A stretch of 34,691 bases of DNA from Rhodoferax sp. (GTDB lineage Bacteria; Pseudomonadota; Gammaproteobacteria; Burkholderiales; Burkholderiaceae): contig JAIFMT010000206.1 of assembly GCA_020048295.1 (NCBI GenBank), forward strand, positions 1 to 34,691. The letters run 5' to 3'. Under the pieces are notes generated by a model. That model did no database searches, was not told the DNA's origin, and was given only the letters and a program-made list of their open reading frames with translations. A program made the translations under genes and the position numbers. Shown piece after piece: positions 23,680-32,223 of the stretch (within the stretch, counting starts at the first letter, position 1; every line of letters starts with the position of its first letter).

Positions 23680-24822
23680 ATGACATCGCAAATCATCCGC
23701 AACGCCCGCATCATCACCCCCGACGAAGAATTTACCGGCTGTATCAGCGTGGCTGACGGCCTGATCTGCTCGGTGGAGCGCGGTGACACTGCCGCCACTG
23801 CTGCTGAAGACTGGGCTGGCGACTGGCTGCTGCCCGGCCTGGTCGAGCTGCACACCGACAACCTGGAAAAGCACCTGGTGCCGCGCCCCGGCGTGCTGTG
23901 GAACGCGCACTCTGCCATGGTGGTACACGACGCGCAGTGCGCCGCGGCCGGCATCACCACCGTGCTGGATTCGGTGGTGATTGGTGACATGGACCAGGGC
24001 GGCGCGCGCTGCCAGACGCAGCACACCTCGATTGCTGCCCTGCACCAATGCCGTGACGAAGGTCTGATGCGCGTGGAGCACCTGCTGCACCTGCGCTGCG
24101 AGCTGGCAGCGCCCGACATTCTGGAGGTGTTTCACCAGTACGCCAGTGACCCGCTGCTCAAGCTGGTCAGCGTCATGGACCACACCCCGGGGCAGCGCCA
24201 GTGGCGCGACCTGAAGAGCTACCGCCGCTATGCCGAGCGCTACAAGCCCTACAGCGACGAGAGCTTTGCCGCGATGATCGCGCAGCGCCAGGCCGACCAG
24301 CAGGCGTATGCCGTGGCGCACCGCCAGGCCATTCTGCAGGCCAGCCGCGAACGTGCCTTGCCGCTGGCCAGCCATGACGACACATCGGTGCAAGATGTGC
24401 AGCAGGCGGTGGCCGAGGGCATCAGCATGTCGGAATTTCCCACCACGCTCGCCGCGGCTCAAGCAGCGCGCCAGGCCGGACTGGCGATCATCATGGGCGG
24501 ACCCAACATGGTCAAGGGCGGTTCGCATTCAGGCAACGTGTCGGCCGCCGAGCTGGCACAGGCGGATCTGCTGGACATTTTCTCGTCCGACTATGTGCCC
24601 AGCAGCCTGCTGCTGGCCACTTTCATGTTGGGTGGCCTGACGCAGTGGACGCTGCCCCGCGCGGTGCGCAGCGTCACCCGCAACCCGGCGCGCGCCATTG
24701 GCCTGGGCGACCGCGGCGAGATTGCCGTTGGCCAGCGCGCCGACCTGCTGCGCGTGCGCATGAACCGCGTGGGCATGCCGGTGGTGCTGCAGACCTGGCT
24801 GGCCGGCAAACGCGTGTTTTGA
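23680..24822 (+). CDS. phnM: Alpha-D-ribose 1-methylphosphonate 5-triphosphate diphosphatase
   Basis: 380 residues from ATG 23680 with AGGA nine nt upstream (a TTG at 23656 is a weaker start). PhnM is an amidohydrolase-fold enzyme that removes pyrophosphate from the ribose-triphosphate phosphonate before C-P cleavage. Metal-site stretches are LVELHTDNLEKHLVPRPGV (His58, Asp60, His65), VMDHTPGQRQWRD, LASHDDTS, and GGPNMVKGGSHSGNVSAAEL near the end. Length agrees with E. coli PhnM (about 378). It is followed 31 nt later by the hexapeptide transferase gene, where phnN would often be. Confidence 0.96.
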   Translation: MTSQIIRNARIITPDEEFTGCISVADGLICSVERGDTAATAAEDWAGDWLLPGLVELHTDNLEKHLVPRPGVLWNAHSAMVVHDAQCAAAGITTVLDSVVIGDMDQGGARCQTQHTSIAALHQCRDEGLMRVEHLLHLRCELAAPDILEVFHQYASDPLLKLVSVMDHTPGQRQWRDLKSYRRYAERYKPYSDESFAAMIAQRQADQQAYAVAHRQAILQASRERALPLASHDDTSVQDVQQAVAEGISMSEFPTTLAAAQAARQAGLAIIMGGPNMVKGGSHSGNVSAAELAQADLLDIFSSDYVPSSLLLATFMLGGLTQWTLPRAVRSVTRNPARAIGLGDRGEIAVGQRADLLRVRMNRVGMPVVLQTWLAGKRVF

Positions 24823-24853
24823 ACCTCCTGCACACAACACATCGAGCCACCGC

Positions 24854-25501
24854 ATGACTTACACCCACATTGCCGCCCACAATTTGCCGCCCGCTGTGCG
24901 CCTGGGGTTGCTGCCCACGCTGGCCGACAGCGCCGTGGTGCGTAACTGCCGCTTTGGCCGCTACACGCAGGTGGGCGAACACAGCCACCTGGACGGTTGC
25001 CTGCTCGACGACTATTCGTACCTGGGCCCGCGCTGCGATTTGAATTCCACCGACATCGGCAAGTTCGCCAACATTGCTGCGCAGGTGCGTATCAACCCCG
25101 GTTTTCACCCGATGGAGTGGGTCAGCCAGCACCATTTCACTTACCGGCGCACTTTTTACGGCATGGACAGCCACGACGATGCCGACTTTTTTGCCTGGCG
25201 CGCACGCCAGCGCGTCAGCATTGGCCACGACACCTGGATCGGTCACGGCGCGGTCATCATGCCCGGCGTGCGCATTGGCAACGGTGCGGTGGTGGGCAGC
25301 AATTCGGTCGTGACCAAGGATGTGCCGGCCTGGAGCATCGTCGGCGGCGTGGCGGCCAAGCCGATCCGCCAGCGTTTCCCCCGGGGCATTGCCGAGGCAC
25401 TTGAAGCCACCGCCTGGTGGGACTGGGACCATGACACGCTGACCGAACGGTTGCCAGATTTTCGTGACTTGCGCACGTTTCTGGCCAAATACGCGCCCTG
25501 A
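24854..25501 (+). CDS. Phosphonate-locus hexapeptide-repeat acyltransferase (TIGR03308-type)
   Basis: 215 residues. Left-handed parallel beta-helix repeats are visible, e.g. CRFGRYTQVGEHSHLDGCLLDDYSYLGPRCDLNSTDIGKFANIAAQV (about 32-78) and VSIGHDTWIGHGAVIMPGVRIGNGAVVGSNSVVTKDVPAWSIVGGVAAKPIRQRF (about 122-176), the acetyltransferase (LacA/CatB-like) pattern. The family is often directly behind phnM. It may acetylate an aminophosphonate such as aminomethyl- or aminoethylphosphonate (the PhnO job) so that the lyase can use it; PhnO of GNAT type is absent here. Family assignment is good, substrate is inference. The catalytic His is probably in the HPMEWVSQHHFTY loop. Confidence 0.88.
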   Translation: MTYTHIAAHNLPPAVRLGLLPTLADSAVVRNCRFGRYTQVGEHSHLDGCLLDDYSYLGPRCDLNSTDIGKFANIAAQVRINPGFHPMEWVSQHHFTYRRTFYGMDSHDDADFFAWRARQRVSIGHDTWIGHGAVIMPGVRIGNGAVVGSNSVVTKDVPAWSIVGGVAAKPIRQRFPRGIAEALEATAWWDWDHDTLTERLPDFRDLRTFLAKYAP

Positions 25502-25652
25502 TTGAAGGAAAAAGCGTCAGGTAGCCTGTTTCGCCCTGCCCTGGCCACCTGCCAGATCGATTTGGAGTGGTGCAACTACCCGCGCGGCGCTTCGCAGTGC
25601 ATCATGGCGGCCCAGGCTGACAGCGGGTGGTCCGCTGGACTGCAACGACAGG

Positions 25653-26951
25653 ATGTTCATGATGTTTGCAACAATGTTCTCAGGTGTGGTGCGCTCGGTG
25701 GGCTTGTCGGCGGTGATGCGCGCCGCCGGCATGGTCACCCGGCTGCTGCCGATTCCAGTGCCCACCATGATGATTGGCCCCGGCTCAAGCGCCCGCCTTG
25801 GGCAGGCGATCAACGACTTTGGCCACAGCCGCGTGCTGATCGTCACTGACAAGGTGGTGGCCAAGCTGGGTTTGCTGGCACCGCTATTGCAAGCGCTGAA
25901 AAACGGCGGCACAGCCAGTGTCGTGTTTGACGAGATCACCCAGGACGCGCCGATTGCGCTGATCGTCAAAGGCGTGGCGCTGTTCAAAAAGCACGGCTGT
26001 GATGCCATTGTGGCGTTTGGTGGCGGCTCGGCCATGGACGCGGCCAAGGCCATCGCCCTGGCGGCTGCCAACAGCAAGCACCCGGCGCAATTGGCCGGTT
26101 ACTTCAAGGGCTGGCGTGCGCCGTGCCCCATTTATGCGGTGCCCACCACCGCCGGCACGGGTTCGGAGGTCACCGTGGCGGCGGTCATTGCCGACCCCGA
26201 CACGCAGCGCAAACTGGTGATTGCCGACACCCGCATCGTGCCACGCATGGCCGCGCTCGATGCCAGCCTGATGCTTGGCCTGCCGCCTGACATCACTGCC
26301 GCCACCGGCATGGACGCGCTGACCCACGCCATCGAAGCCTACATTGGTCAATGGGGCAGCGACTTCACCGACCGCATGGCTTTGTCTGCGGTGGGCATGA
26401 TCTTTGAGTCGTTACCGGTGGTTCACGTCAACGGTGGCGACCTGGCGGCGCGCGAAAAAATGGCACTGGCCGCCAACTACGCCGGGCAAGCCTTCACGCG
26501 TGCCAACGTGGGTTATGTGCACGCCATTGCACACCAGCTCGGCGCGCGGTACCACACGCCGCACGGCCTGGCCAATGCGATCATGCTGCCACACGTGCTG
26601 CGCTTCTTGAGCCCGGCCATCACCAGCAAACTCGCCGTGCTGGCACTGCGCGCCAAAGTCGGCAACAAGGGTGACACGGATGCCGTGCTGGCGCAAAAAT
26701 TCGTCAACGCCATTGATGCCATGAACACCCGGCTGGGCATTCCGGCCACGCTGGCAGCGCTGCAAGATGCCGACATCCCGGCGCTGGCGCGCGCCGCCTG
26801 CCATGAAGCCGACACCAGTTATCCGGTGCCACTGTACATGTCACAAGCCGATTGCGAGGGCGTGATCCGCCTGGTGTTGCCGCAGCAGCCAGTAGCCCGT
26901 GCGGCAGGGCGCAGGCAAACAGCGGCAAAAATGGCCCGCGCTACGGTGTGA
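25653..26951 (+). CDS. Iron-containing alcohol dehydrogenase
   Basis: 432 residues; candidate starts 25653, 25659 and 25662 are in one frame, with AGGA at 25650-25653 fitting the later ATGs best. NAD(P)-binding GGGSAMD (123-129), PTTAGTGSEVT (164-174) and metal ligands Asp221 and His225 (GMDALTHAIEAY), His290 (VHAIAH) and His304 (HTPHG) match group III Fe-dependent alcohol dehydrogenases. The C-terminal about 20 residues are basic (RAAGRRQTAAKMARATV). It follows the phn operon by 151 nt, with a perfect hairpin CAGCGG-gtggt-CCGCTG (25621-25637) just before it. It could reduce an aldehyde formed from phosphonate breakdown, but a link is only by position. Confidence 0.9.
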   Translation: MFMMFATMFSGVVRSVGLSAVMRAAGMVTRLLPIPVPTMMIGPGSSARLGQAINDFGHSRVLIVTDKVVAKLGLLAPLLQALKNGGTASVVFDEITQDAPIALIVKGVALFKKHGCDAIVAFGGGSAMDAAKAIALAAANSKHPAQLAGYFKGWRAPCPIYAVPTTAGTGSEVTVAAVIADPDTQRKLVIADTRIVPRMAALDASLMLGLPPDITAATGMDALTHAIEAYIGQWGSDFTDRMALSAVGMIFESLPVVHVNGGDLAAREKMALAANYAGQAFTRANVGYVHAIAHQLGARYHTPHGLANAIMLPHVLRFLSPAITSKLAVLALRAKVGNKGDTDAVLAQKFVNAIDAMNTRLGIPATLAALQDADIPALARAACHEADTSYPVPLYMSQADCEGVIRLVLPQQPVARAAGRRQTAAKMARATV

Positions 26952-27034
26952 ATGGCGATATGGGTTGTCTGTGCTGGCAGGCGCAATTGGATGAGCATGA
27001 CTGCCTGGGGCTGCGGGAGCGCGCACAACACAAA

Positions 27035-28264
27035 TTAGACCGTTCGTTTGAGGGCCAGCATGGTGAAATCGTCCTCGAGAACGTCTGTCTCGGTGAAGGT
27101 CGCAACCTGGTGTCGCATTTCATCAAGCACAACTTGCAAGGGTTGCGCCTGAAGTTCACCAATCAACCTTCTGCATCGCACTTCTGAAAACTCTTCTTCA
27201 GATGGATTTTGCGCCTCGGTCACACCATCGGTATAGCAAACCAAAATTTCGCCAGGACCCAGCATCTGCTGCATCGGCATATAACGTGCCCCCGGAAAAG
27301 CACCCACCAGAGGCCCCTTGGGCACTGCCAAGTCTTGAACCTGACCCGCCGAACAAACCATGGGTGGGCAATGCCCGCCGTTGGAATAGACCAATTTACC
27401 TGTGTCGATTTCAAGGAATCCACAGAATATGGTGAGGAACAAGCTGGTATCGTTGTTGATACACAGACGATCATTGAGGTGCGTCAATAGCACATCGGGC
27501 TGGTCAGTGGTCATTGCCAGAATACGCAGCAGACCAATCGCCCGGGCCATGAACAAGGCCGAGGCAATGCCGTGACCAGACACGTCCCCAACACAAAAAA
27601 ATAGCAAACCGTCTCGAACGAAAAAGGCATCAAAGAGATCACCCCCGACGTTGGAAGCCGGCTCCATGATCCCGCAAACCTCAATATCCGTGCGACCAGG
27701 GAACAAGGGCCTTTGCAAAGGCAACATGCTGGCCTGAAGTTGCCGCGCCACATGGAGGTCCTTGCGCAAATGCTGCAACTCCATTTGCTCGCTTTGGGCC
27801 TTCAGCGCCTGTGTGGTCGATCGGCGCAAACGTTCACTGAGCAGGATCATGACATTTGCTGCCACCCCTGGAAGCGTCATCAAACGATTCCAAAAAATGT
27901 CCTGCGGTATCTTCAATACTCTTGCTTCACTCTGCGCGACCACCAAGCCCGAAACGGGCTTGCCATCGATGGCAGACAACTCACCGACGCACTCTCCGAG
28001 TGCAATTGAAATCGTGGCCTGCGCACTGGCCTGCGTATCCAGGTGAACCACAACGGTGCCAGAAAGCGGAATAAAAACGCTGTGATTGGGCTCACCTGGC
28101 TTCAACAAAAAGGCACCTGCCGCCAGATCCAGCACCTCGCAGTCCGCCAGTGCGTTGGTAATGAGGTAACCCGGCGTGTGACGAAACAGCGGACCGCCAG
28201 CAATGTTCTGCAGCCAGGACGCGGGCCATTCTGCTGTCAAGTCGCTCTTGCGGTCTTCATGCAT
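27035..28264 (-). CDS. SpoIIE/PP2C-type phosphatase with N-terminal cNMP-binding-like domain
   Basis: 409 residues from ATG 28264, with GGGAG seven nt upstream (a TTG at 28288 is less likely). Residues about 25-145 form a cyclic-nucleotide-binding-like jelly roll (GAFLLKPGEPNHSVFIPLSGTVVV ... ECVGELSAIDGKPVSG): the Glu of the phosphate-binding cassette is kept, but the Arg-Thr/Ser-Ala part is replaced by KPVSG, so nucleotide binding is doubtful. A coiled helix (146-178) leads into a PP2C SpoIIE domain: metal motifs GGDLFD (207-212) and GDVSGHG (226-232), CYTDGVTEAQN and LEDDFTML near the end. It likely dephosphorylates the STAS protein encoded 56 nt upstream in the same direction. Confidence 0.92.
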   Translation of the reverse strand: MHEDRKSDLTAEWPASWLQNIAGGPLFRHTPGYLITNALADCEVLDLAAGAFLLKPGEPNHSVFIPLSGTVVVHLDTQASAQATISIALGECVGELSAIDGKPVSGLVVAQSEARVLKIPQDIFWNRLMTLPGVAANVMILLSERLRRSTTQALKAQSEQMELQHLRKDLHVARQLQASMLPLQRPLFPGRTDIEVCGIMEPASNVGGDLFDAFFVRDGLLFFCVGDVSGHGIASALFMARAIGLLRILAMTTDQPDVLLTHLNDRLCINNDTSLFLTIFCGFLEIDTGKLVYSNGGHCPPMVCSAGQVQDLAVPKGPLVGAFPGARYMPMQQMLGPGEILVCYTDGVTEAQNPSEEEFSEVRCRRLIGELQAQPLQVVLDEMRHQVATFTETDVLEDDFTMLALKRTV

Positions 28265-28320
28265 CGGCGCACTCCCACCCCGCAACAAGACTCACGTGGT
28301 TGCTGCCATCACGGATCAGT

Positions 28321-28665
28321 TCAGGCAAGGGCGGCCTTGTCAGCTTCAGCGAGGTCAACAAACATGGGAATCAACACGTCGATGCCGGTCACTTGCAAAG
28401 TCTTTGCCACGCCCGTGTTATCACCGACGAACAGCACCATGCGCCCACCGCGCATCTGCAACGCCTTGGCATTGGTAATGAACTCACGGATGCCAATTGA
28501 CGCCAGAAAACTGACACCGGTCAGGTCCACAACAACTCGTCTCGCCGCTGAAGCGGCCAAATTGGTGAACTTGAGGGAGATGGCCTCGGTGCCAGGCATG
28601 TCAAGACGCCCGGACAGTTGGATGCGCCGAAGGGTGTCATTGACATCTTCAAAAGTAATAAGCAT
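28321..28665 (-). CDS. STAS-domain anti-sigma-factor antagonist-like protein
   Basis: 114 residues, ATG 28665 with GAGAG about eight nt upstream. A complete STAS fold of SpoIIAA/RsbV type is visible: RIQLSGRLDMPGTEAISLKF (14-33), VVVDLTGVSFLASIGIREFITNAKALQMRGGRMVLF (45-80) and VAKTLQVTGIDVLIPMFVD. Ser56 in ASIGIR stands at the phosphorylation position, so a kinase (RsbW-like) would phosphorylate it and the neighbouring PP2C enzyme would reverse this. No such kinase or sigma factor is in the window. Operon partner of the gene at 27035-28264. Confidence 0.9.
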   Translation of the reverse strand: MLITFEDVNDTLRRIQLSGRLDMPGTEAISLKFTNLAASAARRVVVDLTGVSFLASIGIREFITNAKALQMRGGRMVLFVGDNTGVAKTLQVTGIDVLIPMFVDLAEADKAALA

Positions 28666-28767
28666 GGTGAATGGCTCTCAACTGAAAACAAGGGGCAATA
28701 CCGCGCAACATAGTACCCAAGTATTGTGAACGTTTTGCGACAGGCGATAGACCGATAGGCATATTGC

Positions 28768-29861
28768 CTATGCAAGAGCCAGGGGCAGCAGCAACTGGCG
28801 CAAAAGTGGGTCAATATCGGCATGCCCAAGGCGCTCTGCCAAAGACGGTGCATGCGCCAGTTTGTGGGCGAAGTCCACCAAAAAGCCGTAGCCCTTTGCG
28901 TCCAGCGGCTGCAGCAGATCGCGCCGCAAGAGCAAGGCATCCAGGGTGGCGATCTTTTCCTTGATGATCGCACCCCACAGCGCCCGTGCACCGGCAACAG
29001 GGTCAAGTTTGTGGGCTTCGATGTAGATGAAGAAATTGCGCTCACTTTGCAACCACTCGCCGAGGCTGCGAATGACCTGCCCCTCGGGCACAGCAGAGCG
29101 CAGGTTCCAGAACGGAATTTTTTCCAGTAGCACCGGCAAACCCACATGCGTCAGCCATTGGTCCACTCGCAGCACGCACCCCATCGTATCGGCCAGTGTC
29201 AGGCGCTTCTCAAACTCGTTGGAGGGTGTGATCCGTGGGCGACCCGGCCGGTTGAAAAAAGTGGTTGCCCTGATGCCCGCCATGGCTTCCAGGATCAATG
29301 CTGTCGGGTAGCCAAACCGCAGGCCAACTTTGGCCATGTGTTTTTCGGCTGTTTCTTCGTGGGTCAGGGGCATGATTTGCCCCAGGCTGTTGATCCGGTC
29401 TGGACACCCAGAATGGCCAAAATCGTGGCCCAGCGCCGCCAGAGCATCACGCGCAATGATATGGTCCGCTACCCCTTTAGCCATCAATGCAGCCGCCAGG
29501 GAGACCACCACCGGCAGCAGTTCGTCGAAAGAGGCGTAAAGACGTCGCGGTGCGGCTTCCAGGTCAGGCGGCATGGCCACACCCGCGGGCCACTCCAGAA
29601 CCAGCAAACGCAGGAACACCTCAAAGTTGTGCCGGGTATCGTGAAACGCATTGTCAATTCTGCCAACTGGACCACGGTCATGGCAAAACCAGGCACTTGG
29701 TTGAGGTCGATCCCGTGCGTCGCAATATTTTTGCGCAGCGCATGTGACTGGATCGGCCAGGCATTGACGCTGATGTTGTTCTGAACAAAGCGCTTCAGAG
29801 CGTCTTCATCTCGCACACCATCAAACACAGGTAAATTTTGGAAGTCGTGCATGATATGCAT
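28768..29861 (-). pseudogene. Class I cyclic nucleotide phosphodiesterase-like (HD/PDEase_I) gene split by an apparent frameshift
   Basis: Two overlapping frames together make one family-like protein of about 364 residues; the total 1094 nt is one short of a multiple of three. The first frame runs from ATG 29861 (or 29852) to about 29655 and ends sensibly at MTVVQLAEL; the other frame continues with IDNAFHDTRHNFEVFLRLL. Metal and catalytic motifs of PDEase_I are present: FHDTRHN (like YHNxxH), GHDFGHSGCPDRI, which fits the signature HD-x-x-H-x-G but has Asp for Asn/Gln, and LADTMG (like ADLSNP). It could hydrolyse cAMP/cGMP. The shift may be real inactivation or a sequencing error. It starts eight nt after the SulP gene stop. 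Confidence 0.7.
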
Positions 29862-29869
29862 GATAAGAC

Positions 29870-32104
29870 TTAGGCCACGCTGGCGCGCCAGGCCGAAGTG
29901 GCACTGCGCAGACGCTCTGCCAGGTGTACCGCCATATTGGTCGCCAGTTGCACCCCCAGGACCGGATCAGTCGCCACCAGTGCCCGATAAGTCTCGCCAC
30001 TTAAAAACCACACCACGGTCTCTGAGTCCGCCCGCGCATCGGCACTGCGCCGGCCACCGTCCAGCATGGAAATTTCACCAAACATGACGCCTGGCGAAAA
30101 GCTGAAATAACGCTGACTGGTCGTGGCACGACTGTCCACAATCGAGATCGACCCTTGCGTCAACACGTACAGCATGTCACCCGGGTCGCCCTGACAAAAC
30201 AGCAGCTCGCCGGGCGCCAGTTGCCGCTGGCACATCCGCGCCGTGAGCTGATCACACTGCGCTGCGCTGAGTTCGCGCATCAGCGAGGTGTCTGACAGTG
30301 CCACAGCGACTGGCGCTACCTGACCCCCATCCCGCTGCAGCAAGATACGTTCGGCTTCTTCCACTGCCCGGTCGGCATCAGGCCACCAGTCGTGCCGCCC
30401 ACCCGCTGAATCTTCACTGCGAAAACAACCAAAGGCGCGTAGCCGCCTGCCATGAGGGTTGTCCACGCTGACACCGGCCAGCAGCAGGCCCACGTCGCGC
30501 CGCCGCAACTGCTCAGAAAGCTGCTGCAACAGCACCGCCCCTGACTCATCAATCATGCTGACGCGGCGCAAGTCGAGCACCAGAAACTGGCACTCCAACC
30601 CCAGAGAGAACACTTGAGTCTGCAACAACTCGGCGCTGCCAAAGAAAAGAGCGCCCTCCAGGTCCATTTGCACGATGCTCTGGCGCAAGGGCTGCAACTG
30701 TGCCTCCTGCGCTGGGGCGTAGATTCGCCGTGAAGGGCGCTCGTGTGCAGTCAGGCAGCTGCGAATCAGAGAGCGGTTCATACTGTGAATGAACACCAGC
30801 ATGGCCAGCAGCCCCCCCAAGGCCACACCGGGCAGAATACCCATCAGCAGGGTCGCCGCACACACAAAAGCCACTACCAACAGACTTTGCCAGACATCTG
30901 CGGAGCGCTCGCCTGCCAGCCATTGCCGCACCAGCTGATGCGTCCACCGGTCCATCAACGCCACGGCAATCGTCAGCATGATGCCCGCCAGCACAATGTG
31001 GGGCAGAAATGCCAGCAAGGGGCCACCAAAAATCGCCATGACCGAAAAGGCCAATACCGTGGCCAGCACCGGGCCACGACCACCAGCGCCCTTTTTCAAC
31101 AAGATCATTGAACGCGAGTAAGACAAGCCCAGCGGCAGGCCACCAAACAGGCCACTTACCACATTGGCGGTCCCCAAAGCCAATAGCTCACGACGCGGAT
31201 GATGACGCACTTCCTGAAAAGAGTCGGTTGCCAGCGCCACCAACAGTGATTCCAGTGAGCCGATCACAGCGAGCAGTCCCGCGGTGAACACCACCGCCGA
31301 AGAGTGCCGCAGCAACAGGCTGCTCGCATCAGCATCCCACGTCCAGCCGCTTGGCAGCGCCAACTCTTGCGGCAATGCCCCCACGGTTGGCCCCATGGGG
31401 AAATTCGTCAATACGGCAAGCAGCTGGTAAATCAGTGTGGCCAGCACCAAAGCCAACAGGGTGGCTGGCAACTTGGGCCACTTGACGTTCAAAAACCAGA
31501 CCAGACCTGCGGTACCCAAGCCCATGGCCACGCTGAACGGTTGAAAGTGCGACCAGCTTGCAGGATCAGCCCAATGCTCGAGTGGCCCCAGCCCCAACAG
31601 CTGCGGAACTTGCGACATCAAAATGGTCAGCGCCACCGCATTCATGAAGCCAGCCAATACTGTTTGCGGCACAAACCTGGCCAATCGACCCAGTCCGCTC
31701 ACGCCCAAAATCATCTGGAAAACTCCCATCAACACCACGCTGAAGGCCATCACGGCCAGCAGGCTTTGCACACCAGCCTTGCTCAGGCTAATTTGTGGGT
31801 CTTGCGCTAACTGCGCCACCAGGGAACTAAAAATCAGCGCAGTGGCCGAACTAGGCCCAGCTGAAGGTGAGGCCGCACGGCCCAAAAAAGCGTAAACCAG
31901 GCCACCCGTGACCACCGCCGAAAACGCTGCCATCACACCTTGATGAGCTGCCGCACCCAAAGGCGCGTAGGCCACCAAGCCCAAGGTCAGCACCATTGCT
32001 AACGCCGCCAGCGCCACCATGCTGCCAGTGGCTGCGGTCAACACCAAGGCGTGAACCTTGGCTAGCGTCAGCTTGTGATCAGTGTGGTGGGTGGGCTTGG
32101 TCAT
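29870..32104 (-). CDS. SulP-family anion transporter with STAS and C-terminal cNMP-binding domain
   Basis: About 744 residues from ATG 32104; a GTG at 32137 would add 11 residues, and neither start has a clear SD. Ten to twelve transmembrane helices occupy about residues 17-410, with SulP marks such as AGPSSATALIFSSLVAQ, VPQTVLAGFMNAVALTILMSQ and GTANVVSGLFGGLPLGLSYSRSMILLKKGAGGRG. A STAS domain follows (about 455-555, VLDLRRVSMIDESGAVLLQQL). The last about 120 residues are a cNMP-binding jelly roll: GELLFCQGDPGDMLYVLTQGSISIVDS and the phosphate-binding cassette FGEISMLDGGRRSADARA, with Glu and Arg kept, so it may bind cAMP or cGMP. Likely transports sulfate, bicarbonate or another anion under nucleotide control. 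Confidence 0.92.
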   Translation of the reverse strand: MTKPTHHTDHKLTLAKVHALVLTAATGSMVALAALAMVLTLGLVAYAPLGAAAHQGVMAAFSAVVTGGLVYAFLGRAASPSAGPSSATALIFSSLVAQLAQDPQISLSKAGVQSLLAVMAFSVVLMGVFQMILGVSGLGRLARFVPQTVLAGFMNAVALTILMSQVPQLLGLGPLEHWADPASWSHFQPFSVAMGLGTAGLVWFLNVKWPKLPATLLALVLATLIYQLLAVLTNFPMGPTVGALPQELALPSGWTWDADASSLLLRHSSAVVFTAGLLAVIGSLESLLVALATDSFQEVRHHPRRELLALGTANVVSGLFGGLPLGLSYSRSMILLKKGAGGRGPVLATVLAFSVMAIFGGPLLAFLPHIVLAGIMLTIAVALMDRWTHQLVRQWLAGERSADVWQSLLVVAFVCAATLLMGILPGVALGGLLAMLVFIHSMNRSLIRSCLTAHERPSRRIYAPAQEAQLQPLRQSIVQMDLEGALFFGSAELLQTQVFSLGLECQFLVLDLRRVSMIDESGAVLLQQLSEQLRRRDVGLLLAGVSVDNPHGRRLRAFGCFRSEDSAGGRHDWWPDADRAVEEAERILLQRDGGQVAPVAVALSDTSLMRELSAAQCDQLTARMCQRQLAPGELLFCQGDPGDMLYVLTQGSISIVDSRATTSQRYFSFSPGVMFGEISMLDGGRRSADARADSETVVWFLSGETYRALVATDPVLGVQLATNMAVHLAERLRSATSAWRASVA

Positions 32105-32223
32105 GCCGGCGGGAATATACCTGATACCATTCGGCACACTGGCGCATGGGCCGCAGGAAATATAGCCTTATTAGCTTACAGCCCTGTTGTAAAAACACTT
32201 TGTTGCTATTTTAGTAGAAGCAA
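32105..32223. promoter_or_regulatory. Divergent promoter region of the SulP operon and the cyclase gene
   Basis: 119 nt between two divergent starts. The right part (32157-32223) is AT-rich, e.g. AAATATAGCCTTATTAGC and TTGTAAAAACACTTTG, unlike the GC-rich genes around it, as expected for promoters in both directions. I cannot fix -35/-10 boxes with proper spacing. The region has no clear CRP-type palindrome (TGTGA-N6-TCACA). Confidence 0.4.
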
